Part shown: piece by piece, positions 1 through 7,260 of the stretch
How the letters are laid out: each line of letters starts with the position of its first letter
How positions within the stretch are numbered: the first letter of the stretch is position 1
NCBI RefSeq assembly: GCF_029946515.1
Contig: NZ_JARZHH010000083.1
Coordinates: forward strand, 1-44,743
Length of the DNA stretch: 44,743 nucleotides
Reading direction: 5' to 3'
Origin: Polyangium sp. 6x1
Lineage (GTDB): Bacteria; Myxococcota_A; Polyangia; Polyangiales; Polyangiaceae
Notes under the pieces: generated by a model
Told to the model about the DNA's origin: nothing
Seen by the model: only the letters and a program-made list of their open reading frames with translations
Database searches by the model: none
Position numbers and translations under genes: made by a program

Positions 1-107
1 CGTTCGATGAACTGCGCATCGCGCAGTTCATCGACCCCGAGTCCAGCGCTTGCGCTGGTCCGGGTCCAGGGGCGGACAGCCCCTGGTGGGGCCTGGGGCG
101 AAGCCCC
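1..107 (+). repeat. Hairpin repeat copy R1 (nested inverted repeats)
   Basis: A 107-bp unit built from consecutive hairpins: a 12-bp perfect stem with a 3-nt loop (6-32), a stem around the AGCGCTTGCGCT palindrome, a GGGGC...GCCCC stem and a second GGGGC...GCCCC stem at the end. It matches copy R2 (35680-35786, opposite orientation) at about 100 of 107 positions by eye, and the first ~71 bp look identical. It is cut by, or begins at, the window start. It overlaps the 3' end of the methylase gene and supplies its stop codon. REP-like or MITE-like; no transposase is visible. Confidence 0.85.
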
Positions 108-3100
108 AGCTAGGCGCCTCCTCCTCCTCCGCTTCAACGCGCGTTGCATTGAGCATGTAGAGCCTGTCGATGACTTCGTCCTCGAAGCGCTGCTGTGCGG
201 CGCGGTCCTCGCCTGAGTGGGCGCAATAGGGGGGGACGGGGAGGTCGCTCCAGCCGTAGGCGGTGAGGACGGCGCGGTCCATTTCTTCGTGGAGGGCGCG
301 CAGGTCGAGAATGCGGGGGGCCTCGCAGGAGGGATCTTTCAGGGCGCTGTAGGTCTTCGTGAGGCCCTGGCTCGTGCTTGCCATGTAGTGGGCGCGGGTC
401 TCGTGGAGCGTTTTGCCGATGGATTCGAGGGGGGGGAGGATGGCGCGCGGGTCGGGGGCGGGGAAGGGGAAGGTCGATACGACTTCGTCGGCGCGATAAC
501 GGACGACCGTCCCTAGGCCTCCGTGCGTCGAGGCGAGCAACATGGCCCACGCGAGGTGGATCCGGCTTTGCAGCGTGGCGAGCAGCGTGGCGCTGCTCGA
601 TGGGAATACGTACATCGTGTTGATGAAGACCTGCTGTGCAGGGACGATTGCGAAGGCCGTGTGGCGCGCGCTCTGCGCGACGGCGATGCATTCGGTCGCG
701 CTCTGGAGCGACGAGGAGAGCGCCACCGATCGCTCGCTGAATTGCCACCACTTTTCGCGACGTGTGGCGCGTGCGTTGCGATCGCGCAGCGGCTTCACGC
801 GCTCCTCGACGATGGCCATCGGCCGCGTGTATTGCCGGGCTCTGTCGAGAGACATTTCGCCGAAATCGATCACCCAGCGGGACGCGTCCTGGCGCGGGGA
901 TTCGTTGAATTGCTCGCCTCCCAGGAGCTTGCGCACGACGTCGGCGGCGCCGGGGCTGCTCCGGAGTAGCTCGGCGGCCTCGGCCTCGCGCAGCTCGAAT
1001 CCACTGCCTCCGAGCATGATGCCCACGTACACGAGGCCTGCGTTGCGCGCGAGCGGCGTCGGGTCGCTCCGCTCGCGCCCGGCCTGGAGGCGCGACGTGA
1101 TTCCTTCCACGGGCCGTCCGTCGAGCTCGGGGCGCGTGCGGAGCGCCAGGCGCCCGCGTGCGAGGTGGACGATGCTGATGCGCACGTCGGCGCCCCCGGG
1201 CCAGGGGCCGTTGCGCCGGGCGGCGAAGATTCGCCCGCCGGCTTCGAGGATGGGCTTGAGGCCCGTGCTCCGCGTATCTCCTTCGGAGATCGACACGGGT
1301 CCGACGAAGCCCACGGCACCGTCCGGGCCGGAGAGATCGACGGCGCGCCGGAAGAAGTGCGCGCAGACGTCGGCATTTCCATGCGTCCCTTCGTGAAGGT
1401 GCTGGAGCCACGCGAGGTAGTCGCCTCCGCGCGCGGCGCTCAGCGCATTTTTCCCCGCGAAGGGCGGATTGCCGATGAACGCGTCCACCCCGGCCGTCCC
1501 CGGCCGCCCCGGCCCGAAGACCTCCGGAAACTCGAGCCTCCAGTGGAATGGCGCCTGCGTCGCCCAGAGCTCCGCTTGCATCCCCCGAAGCTCCGCGAGG
1601 ATTCCCTCCGCCTCGGAAACATCCCCCCGCTTCTCCGCCGCGAGCCATGCCGTGACCCGATCGAGCCGAAGACGACGATCCTTCTCGCGGTCTTTGTCGT
1701 TCTTCTGCGAAAAGAACGCGCCCACCACGAGATCCGCGATCAGCCGCACCCGGCCGAGCGCGTCTTCCGCGTCGAGGAGCAGCCGCTCCTTTTCCCGCTG
1801 CGCCTCGAATGTCCCCTCGTTCGCGAGGCCGAGGATCCGCTTCCGGATCCCGATCGCCTCGTCCAGCGCCTCCGCGAGCAATCCAGCAGAGTCCACCTGC
1901 GACTTTGGCTTCCAATGGAACGCCCGGATCTGCTCGAAGCTCAATCCCAGAAGCGAATCCCCGTGCCGGATCGCGTGGTCCACGAACGTAAAGGGCTCGT
2001 TCCGCGCCATCGTCACGAGCCAGAGCGAGAGCCGCGCGAGCTGCACCGCGTAGGTGTTCTTGTCGACCCCGTACAGACACCGCTGCGCCACGAGCCGCCG
2101 CGCGTGGTTCACCACGTCCTCGTGCGCGCTCGCCACCTTCGAAAGCGCCCCCTCCCGCGTCCACGCCGCGACGACTTGATCCGCGAGGTACCGGCATGCC
2201 GCCACCAGGAATGCGCCCGACCCCACGGCCGGGTCGCAAACGACGAGGTGGAGGAGCGCCTCCGAGCTCGGAGAATCGCCCATGGCCTCGATCAAGGGCG
2301 CGAGCGTGCGCGCGACGATGGGCTCGGTCAGCTCGCGCGGCGTGTAATGGCTGCTCGTGCGCCGACGCTCCGGACCGGGCTGAATCACGAGCATGCCTGC
2401 GCTCGCGCGCTCGGGCGTCTTGCCGCTCAGGGGTTCGAGGGCAAGGAGCGCCTGGTCCACCGTCTGCGCGGATGTCACGGCCTCGGCGATCTTCGCGGCG
2501 ACGGCCTTGTCGAAGGCGAGCTCGTCCTTGAGCCAGCGCTCGCGTTGATTCTCGGGCACCACGAGCAGCGGCGCGGCCTCGACCCAGACGCGCGCCGCGC
2601 CTTTCTTGTGGCCGAGCTTGATGCGGACGGCGCCGCTCTCGATGCGGCGCACGGAGAAACCCATGAGCGCCTCGTAGACGCTGCCGATCTGCTCGACGTC
2701 GAGCGCCTTGTACGAAAGGCGCTGGCCTCCAAGATAGAGAAGTTTTTCGAGGACCGAATACACCGTGCCGTCGTCGATGCTCGGCAGCACGAGGGCCGCG
2801 CGCGCCTCGGGCCCGGCGGCGGGCGCCCGGCCTTCGAGGAAAGGATGGACGGCCGGATCGAAGAGCGTTCCGCGGCGCGGCGGGATGTGGAGGTCGCCAT
2901 GCGTGACGCCGAGAAAGACGGCGCGGAAGAGGGCGACGAGGCGCGGATACGCCCCGAAGCGGCGGAGCATCGTGTCGGGGGAGGTTTCGTGGTCGGCCCG
3001 AAGCGCGTTGAAGAGGCCGAGGAGGCTGTAGTTCTCGGTGAAGAGGGGGTGTTCCACGGGGAGCAGGCCCCACGCCTCGCAAGAAAGCAAAAAGACGAGC

Positions 3101-3360
3101 CGGAGCAGGAGCGTGAGCAGTCCGGCATAGAGGTGGTCGCCCTCGCGCGCGAGGGCGGCGTGGAGGGCCTTCGTGCCGTCGCGCTCCTCGGCGGCCACGA
3201 AGCCGGCGAGCAAGATTTCGAGGGCTTCAAAGACCTGGCGGGAGAGCTCGGTGGTGACGTCGCCGCTGCGCTTGCGGCGCTCGGCGCGGAGGGCGGGGTG
3301 CTCTTGATCGGGGGCGACGCCGAACCAGCGCTCGTGGAAACGTTTGTCCGCGTCGATCAT
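28..3360 (-). CDS. Eco57I-type N6-adenine DNA methylase (type IIG-like or defence-associated)
   Basis: A 1110-residue protein with class I SAM-dependent N6-adenine methyltransferase motifs: motif I DPAVGSGAFL at about residues 376-385, preceded by SHYTPRELTEPIV, and catalytic motif IV NPPF at about 640. This order and size match large restriction-modification methylases of the Eco57I/PglX class, in which methylation and target recognition sit on one chain. The N-terminal ~330 residues are helical, and I could not recognise a PD-(D/E)xK nuclease in them. The start is ATG at 3360, 18 nt after the guanine deaminase stop, so the two may be co-transcribed. The final 25 residues, rich in Pro, Gly and Arg, are encoded by repeat R1. 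Partner genes of a defence system (nuclease, helicase, BREX or DISARM subunits) would have to lie left of the window. The methylase call is firm; the system type is not. Confidence 0.85.
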   Translation of the reverse strand: MIDADKRFHERWFGVAPDQEHPALRAERRKRSGDVTTELSRQVFEALEILLAGFVAAEERDGTKALHAALAREGDHLYAGLLTLLLRLVFLLSCEAWGLLPVEHPLFTENYSLLGLFNALRADHETSPDTMLRRFGAYPRLVALFRAVFLGVTHGDLHIPPRRGTLFDPAVHPFLEGRAPAAGPEARAALVLPSIDDGTVYSVLEKLLYLGGQRLSYKALDVEQIGSVYEALMGFSVRRIESGAVRIKLGHKKGAARVWVEAAPLLVVPENQRERWLKDELAFDKAVAAKIAEAVTSAQTVDQALLALEPLSGKTPERASAGMLVIQPGPERRRTSSHYTPRELTEPIVARTLAPLIEAMGDSPSSEALLHLVVCDPAVGSGAFLVAACRYLADQVVAAWTREGALSKVASAHEDVVNHARRLVAQRCLYGVDKNTYAVQLARLSLWLVTMARNEPFTFVDHAIRHGDSLLGLSFEQIRAFHWKPKSQVDSAGLLAEALDEAIGIRKRILGLANEGTFEAQREKERLLLDAEDALGRVRLIADLVVGAFFSQKNDKDREKDRRLRLDRVTAWLAAEKRGDVSEAEGILAELRGMQAELWATQAPFHWRLEFPEVFGPGRPGTAGVDAFIGNPPFAGKNALSAARGGDYLAWLQHLHEGTHGNADVCAHFFRRAVDLSGPDGAVGFVGPVSISEGDTRSTGLKPILEAGGRIFAARRNGPWPGGADVRISIVHLARGRLALRTRPELDGRPVEGITSRLQAGRERSDPTPLARNAGLVYVGIMLGGSGFELREAEAAELLRSSPGAADVVRKLLGGEQFNESPRQDASRWVIDFGEMSLDRARQYTRPMAIVEERVKPLRDRNARATRREKWWQFSERSVALSSSLQSATECIAVAQSARHTAFAIVPAQQVFINTMYVFPSSSATLLATLQSRIHLAWAMLLASTHGGLGTVVRYRADEVVSTFPFPAPDPRAILPPLESIGKTLHETRAHYMASTSQGLTKTYSALKDPSCEAPRILDLRALHEEMDRAVLTAYGWSDLPVPPYCAHSGEDRAAQQRFEDEVIDRLYMLNATRVEAEEEEAPSWGFAPGPTRGCPPLDPDQRKRWTRGR

Positions 3361-3378
3361 TTCGCGCTCAGAGGCTCG

Positions 3379-4746
3379 TCACCCCGCCCCGGCGACCCGT
3401 CTCCCGGCGACCCAGATCTCGGCGAGATTCGCGCGGGAGGCCGTGTAGACGATCTTCGCGAGGACGTCCTCCGGATCGTCGACCTCGTCGAAGAGGCGGA
3501 TCATACCGTTCGGGGCAGCGGTGTCGACGAGGACGGCGTCGAAGCAGTAGCCGGGCGCGAAGCGGCCGATCGGGAGATCGAGCGCGTCGCCGCCCGCGGC
3601 GGTCGCGAGGTGGAAGGCGTCGCGGATGTCGATGCGGGACGAGGGCCGGCCGCGCGTCTCGGGCGGCAGCGCCGGGTCGACGCCGCTCTCCAGCATGCGC
3701 GAGGTGACGACGGCCATGCGGCAGGCGTCGAGCATCGAGGCGCTCGGGCCGCCCGAAATGTCCGTGCCCAGGCCGACGCGGATGCCCTTTGCAAGCGCCG
3801 CGCGGAGCGGGAAGACGGCGTTCGAGAAATACGCGTTCGACAGGGGACAGTGCGCGACCCCTGAGCCGCGGGCGGCGATGCGGGCCATGTCGTCGGCCGT
3901 GATCAGGTTCGCATGGGCGAGGATCGATCGTCGCGTGAGGAGGCCGAAGCGATCGAGGCATTCGGCGTCCGTCACGCCGTGGCGCGCGAGCACATAGCCG
4001 TGTTCCCAGTCGCTTTCGGAGCCGTGCGTCTGGACGTGGCAGCCGCTTTCCCTGGCGATGGCGCCGAGGCCCTCGAGCATCGCGTCGGTGCAGGAGGGTA
4101 CGAATCGCGGTGTCACGACGGGGTGGACGAGCCCGCTCTCATTCGCCGGATGGGCACGCACATATTCAAGGAGCGATCGCGTGCCTTCGAGGCCGGCCTC
4201 GGTCGAGGCATCGCGATAATCGTCCGGGCATTCCTGCGGGTTGTCCATCGCGACTTTGCCCACGAGGGCGCGCTGGCCCTTCTCCAGGCATATGTCGACG
4301 AGGAGGCGGGTCGCCTCCTGATGGATCGTGGCAAAGTAGAGGGCCGTCGTGGTGCCGTTCGCGAGGAGGTCGGCGACGAGGGTTTCGTAGGCTCTCCGCG
4401 CGAAGGCAACGTCGGCGTAGCGGGCCTCCAGCGGGAAGGTGTGGCGCAGCCAGATCTCCAGCGGCACGTGGAGCGCCTTGCCGAGCTGCGGGTATTGCGG
4501 GGCGTGGATGTGGAGGTCGACGAAGCCGGGGATCACGTAGGAGCCCTCGGGGAGCGTCACCAGCGTGCCGGCCCTTGACGCGAAGCTCCGGGCGCCTTCG
4601 TGGTGGGGGTCGCCCAACCGGGTCACAGCGGCGATCCGGCCCGCCTCGTCGATCTCGACGAGGGCGTCCTTCAGCACCTCGATGGTGCCGAGCACGGGCG
4701 CGTGGAAGAAGGTGCCGGCGAGGGTCTTGCCGCGGAGGTCGGTCAT
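3379..4746 (-). CDS. guaD: Guanine deaminase
   Basis: A 455-residue amidohydrolase. Visible metal-site elements in order are the HxH of PGFVDLHIHAPQYPQ, the His of VQTHGSESDWEHGY, the His of ILAHAN, and the Asp of GLGTDISGG. The sequence following HxH (APQYPQLGKALHVPLEIWL) and the segment LVGKVAMDNPQECPDDY are characteristic of guanine deaminase among amidohydrolases. It converts guanine to xanthine and ammonia in cytoplasmic purine salvage. The length is normal for the family and ATG at 4746 gives a full N-terminal domain. It lies 18 nt upstream of the methylase gene and is divergent from the radical SAM cluster across a 401-bp intergenic region. No linked purine genes are seen. Confidence 0.9.
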   Translation of the reverse strand: MTDLRGKTLAGTFFHAPVLGTIEVLKDALVEIDEAGRIAAVTRLGDPHHEGARSFASRAGTLVTLPEGSYVIPGFVDLHIHAPQYPQLGKALHVPLEIWLRHTFPLEARYADVAFARRAYETLVADLLANGTTTALYFATIHQEATRLLVDICLEKGQRALVGKVAMDNPQECPDDYRDASTEAGLEGTRSLLEYVRAHPANESGLVHPVVTPRFVPSCTDAMLEGLGAIARESGCHVQTHGSESDWEHGYVLARHGVTDAECLDRFGLLTRRSILAHANLITADDMARIAARGSGVAHCPLSNAYFSNAVFPLRAALAKGIRVGLGTDISGGPSASMLDACRMAVVTSRMLESGVDPALPPETRGRPSSRIDIRDAFHLATAAGGDALDLPIGRFAPGYCFDAVLVDTAAPNGMIRLFDEVDDPEDVLAKIVYTASRANLAEIWVAGRRVAGAG

Positions 4747-4997
4747 TCGGCTTTGCTCTTCCTAGCACGCCTGAACGGCGCAGCCCGTCGCCGAGGACGA
4801 GGTCGACCCTTGCCGATGCGCTGGTCGCGCTGCTGCGGCAGCTTGCCGTGCATGGTCTCGACAGACCCTCCCGATCGGCGCGGTCGAGGTGAGGGCTCAA
4901 AGGCCCAAACGGGCACGCGCCTTCACGACTACGCTCTCGTCGACCCCGAGCGGGCCGCAAGCGATCGCGACGTGCCTCTTCCACATGTCCATGGTCC

Positions 4998-5045
4998 GCT
5001 CCAGTGGACGCGCGTCCTTGCACGTGTCTGCTCCAGCGGACGCGC
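4998..5045 (+). promoter_or_regulatory. Two 16-bp direct repeats, possible activator sites
   Basis: GCTCCAGTGGACGCGC at 4998-5013 recurs as GCTCCAGCGGACGCGC at 5030-5045. There is one mismatch and the centre-to-centre distance is 32 bp, about three helical turns. They end roughly 37 bp before the -24 element of the candidate sigma-54 promoter. Helically phased repeats at this distance are the usual layout of bacterial enhancer-binding protein sites; that reading is inference. Confidence 0.5.
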
Positions 5046-5081
5046 TCTCCGAAGCCCGTGTCCAGCACGACATCCGCATAC

Positions 5082-5096
5082 TGGCTCGAACGTTGC
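5082..5096 (+). promoter_or_regulatory. Candidate sigma-54 (-24/-12) promoter
   Basis: The plus strand reads TGGCTCGAACGTTGC. It has the -24 GG at 5083-5084 and the -12 GC at 5094-5095 with exactly 10 bases between them, as in the sigma-54 consensus TGGCACG-N4-TTGC; one core base differs. Predicted transcription would start near 5107, leaving about a 40-nt leader before the ATG at 5148 and its GGAGG-type ribosome site. Single-site matches can be chance, but the phased repeats upstream support it. Confidence 0.55.
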
Positions 5097-5147
5097 GATG
5101 GAGCTACCTCGGGCGGCCAGGACGACGCCGCTTCGTGGAGGGTTTTG

Positions 5148-6182
5148 ATGGTTTTCGAAAAATTCATCTGGGATATGACGTATGCGTGCCCGCTGCGGTG
5201 CGCGCATTGCTACTCCGAGTCAGGGCGACGCCCCGCTGGGAACCGGGACGACGACGTGATGCGGATCGCGGAGATCATCGCAGAAGATCGACCGAAGCGC
5301 GTGTCGCTGAGCGGTGGCGAGCCGCTCGTCGTGAAAAACTGGGCGAAGGCCGCGCGGCGCATCCACGATGCGGGCGCCGAGGTCACGCTGTTCACGAGCG
5401 GGTGGACCCTCGAAGAGGCCGACGCGGAGCGGCTCGCCACGTCGGTGACGAGCGTGTGCGTGAGCGTCGACGGCGGGACGGAGCAGACGCACGATGCGCT
5501 GCGGGGGCGCAGCGGGTCCTTCGGACGCGCAATGGCTGCCCTGGAGAAACTCGACGCCTTCAAGCGAGGCCGCGACGGGCAATGCTACAAGCTCGGAATC
5601 GATTACACCGTGGTCCGTAGCAATCTCGGCGAGGTGGAGCGCTTCGTCGAGGATGTCACGGCGCGCTTCCCGGGGCTCGACGACGTCCGCTTCGCGATGG
5701 CAATGCCCAGCGGCCTCGCCGCCGAGGAGGCGTTCGCGGCGCGAGAAATACTCACCGACGAGCAGAACCGAGCGCTGTGTGCCTCGGGCCCGGCCCTTCA
5801 GAAACGGAGCCATGGCGATGCGCGCATCTCGATCGCCGACGTGCGAGGCTATCGGCTCCACACGGAGCACTGCGCCACACCGCCGTCCGTGGGGCACATC
5901 GAGCCGGACGGACGCATGCGGGCATTCCCGATTTACGAGGCCAAGGTGGGCAGCGCGTTCGAGCAGCCTCTCGACGAGATGTGGCGCCGCATGCTCGCGT
6001 GGCAAAAGGATCCCTTCGTCGTCGAGCAGCTCGGCTCCGTCGAGACGAACGAAGATTGGGCGCGCGCGGCGCGTGCGCTCGACCGGCGCTTCGGGTCCAG
6101 CGCGGACAAGGGGCGCATTGCCCTTCGCGTCCAAGGTCCCCAGAGCCGTTCCAGCGATCCGGCGGAGCTCGGCCACGTGTGA
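5148..6182 (+). CDS. Radical SAM enzyme with degenerate SPASM-like C-terminus
   Basis: A 344-residue protein whose N-terminus carries the radical SAM cluster motif CPLRCAHC (Cys14, Cys18, Cys21), followed by the SAM-binding region with VSLSGGEPLVV. It should bind a [4Fe-4S] cluster and cleave S-adenosylmethionine to the 5'-deoxyadenosyl radical. Near residue 275 the segment CATPPSVGHIEPDGRMRAF resembles the start of a SPASM domain, common in peptide-modifying enzymes, but the expected later cysteines are missing. The start is ATG at 5148 because a GTGGAGGG site precedes it and the motif then begins 14 residues in, as usual; the frame is open further upstream. A dioxygenase gene follows after 52 nt. 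The substrate is unknown; peptide or amino acid modification is likely. Confidence 0.8.
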   Translation: MVFEKFIWDMTYACPLRCAHCYSESGRRPAGNRDDDVMRIAEIIAEDRPKRVSLSGGEPLVVKNWAKAARRIHDAGAEVTLFTSGWTLEEADAERLATSVTSVCVSVDGGTEQTHDALRGRSGSFGRAMAALEKLDAFKRGRDGQCYKLGIDYTVVRSNLGEVERFVEDVTARFPGLDDVRFAMAMPSGLAAEEAFAAREILTDEQNRALCASGPALQKRSHGDARISIADVRGYRLHTEHCATPPSVGHIEPDGRMRAFPIYEAKVGSAFEQPLDEMWRRMLAWQKDPFVVEQLGSVETNEDWARAARALDRRFGSSADKGRIALRVQGPQSRSSDPAELGHV

Positions 6183-6234
6183 GGACGACGGCGCCGCGTC
6201 GAAGCGGACAGCCCGTCACGAGGAGTGCCACGGT

Positions 6235-7164
6235 ATGAACGAACGATATGTATCCCTGTCCGCGGAGAGCACAGCGTGCCTGACGCGAGCGCTGTCGACG
6301 CTGCCGCGGGAGCTCGACGCCGTCGACTGGACCCACGCCGCGAGCGCGCTGTCCGCGGGCCCGCTCGATCTGGACGTCGAGCGTCTGCGGCGAATGCTGT
6401 GGAAGGACGACTTCCTGGTCCTGAAGCTCGATCCTGCATGGATGGCGCATCACGGGGCATGGGGATGCCGGGTCGCGACGCGGCTCGTCGCACACCTCCT
6501 CGGCCGTGTCATGCCCCAGAACGAGGGCGGCGATCCGGTCACGATGGTCTACAACCGGAACGCGCGTGACCGACAGAACGTGCGTTATACGCAAACCTCC
6601 AGAGGAGGCACCCTGCACACGGACCGCGCCAGCTCGCCGGACCGATGGAACTGCCTGCTGCTGGCCTGCATCGCGCCGGCCATGCTGGGCGGGGAGACCG
6701 TCCTCGTGCCGGTCGATCGGCTCTACCGGTTCCTTTCGGATCGGTTCCCGCACCATCTCGCCGTGCTGGAGCACGAGTATCACCTGAGATCGATGCTGTT
6801 CCCGAACCGCGATTATACGTCGCCGGTGTTTCGGACGATATCGGGGCGTACGACCGTGCGTTACCTCAGGCTGTGCATCGATGCAGGCAACGCGGCGCGA
6901 GGCGTGGAGCACACCGACGAGCAAGTCGTCGCGCTCGACATGCTGGATGCGAGCCTCGAAATCGCCGAGCTTCAAATGCAATTCCGGCTCGGGGCCGGTG
7001 AAATGCTGATCGCGCTCGACGACAGGGTCCTGCACGGTCGGACGGCGTTCGCCGATGCCCCCGGCGCCATCCCTGTTGCCACGGCCACGCAAGGTGATCC
7101 GCGCCCGCTGAAGCGCACGATGGAACGGGTGTGGATCGACGTGGAAGAGCGCACGTCCGCGTAG
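6235..7164 (+). CDS. TauD/clavaminate synthase-like Fe(II)/2-oxoglutarate dioxygenase
   Basis: A 309-residue protein with the iron-binding facial triad of the TauD/CAS family: His128-x-Asp130 in GGTLHTDRAS and the distal His267 in VLHGRTAF, the HGRxAF form being typical of this group. It is predicted to couple 2-oxoglutarate decarboxylation to hydroxylation, desaturation or another C-H oxidation. ATG at 6235 has an AGGAG site 9 nt upstream; the longer open frame into the preceding gene is a shadow. It lies 52 nt after the first radical SAM gene and about 96 nt before the second, all on the plus strand, so the three may act on one substrate. The family is clear; the substrate is not. Confidence 0.82.
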   Translation: MNERYVSLSAESTACLTRALSTLPRELDAVDWTHAASALSAGPLDLDVERLRRMLWKDDFLVLKLDPAWMAHHGAWGCRVATRLVAHLLGRVMPQNEGGDPVTMVYNRNARDRQNVRYTQTSRGGTLHTDRASSPDRWNCLLLACIAPAMLGGETVLVPVDRLYRFLSDRFPHHLAVLEHEYHLRSMLFPNRDYTSPVFRTISGRTTVRYLRLCIDAGNAARGVEHTDEQVVALDMLDASLEIAELQMQFRLGAGEMLIALDDRVLHGRTAFADAPGAIPVATATQGDPRPLKRTMERVWIDVEERTSA

Positions 7165-7260
7165 ACCGAAGGCGTTCGGGAGGCCGCGGGCCACGCAGGC
7201 GAACCCCCGTCGGCGTCGCGGGTGCGGCGACCAGCGTCCTCTCGCGGGCTTTCTGCCGAA

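Larger units (their letters stand above)
4747..5147. other. Intergenic region between guaD and the radical SAM cluster
   Basis: This 401-bp stretch holds no convincing long gene. It contains two near-identical 16-bp direct repeats (4998-5013 and 5030-5045) and a sigma-54-like promoter element (5082-5096) for the plus-strand cluster. A possible 31-codon minus-strand ORF (4897-4992) has a GGAG sequence 6 nt before its ATG, but nothing identifies it. Confidence 0.6.

Noticed and set aside
1165-3864. 899-codon plus-strand open frame
   Set aside because: Antisense to the methylase and guanine deaminase, both with intact motifs; no domain in the frame.
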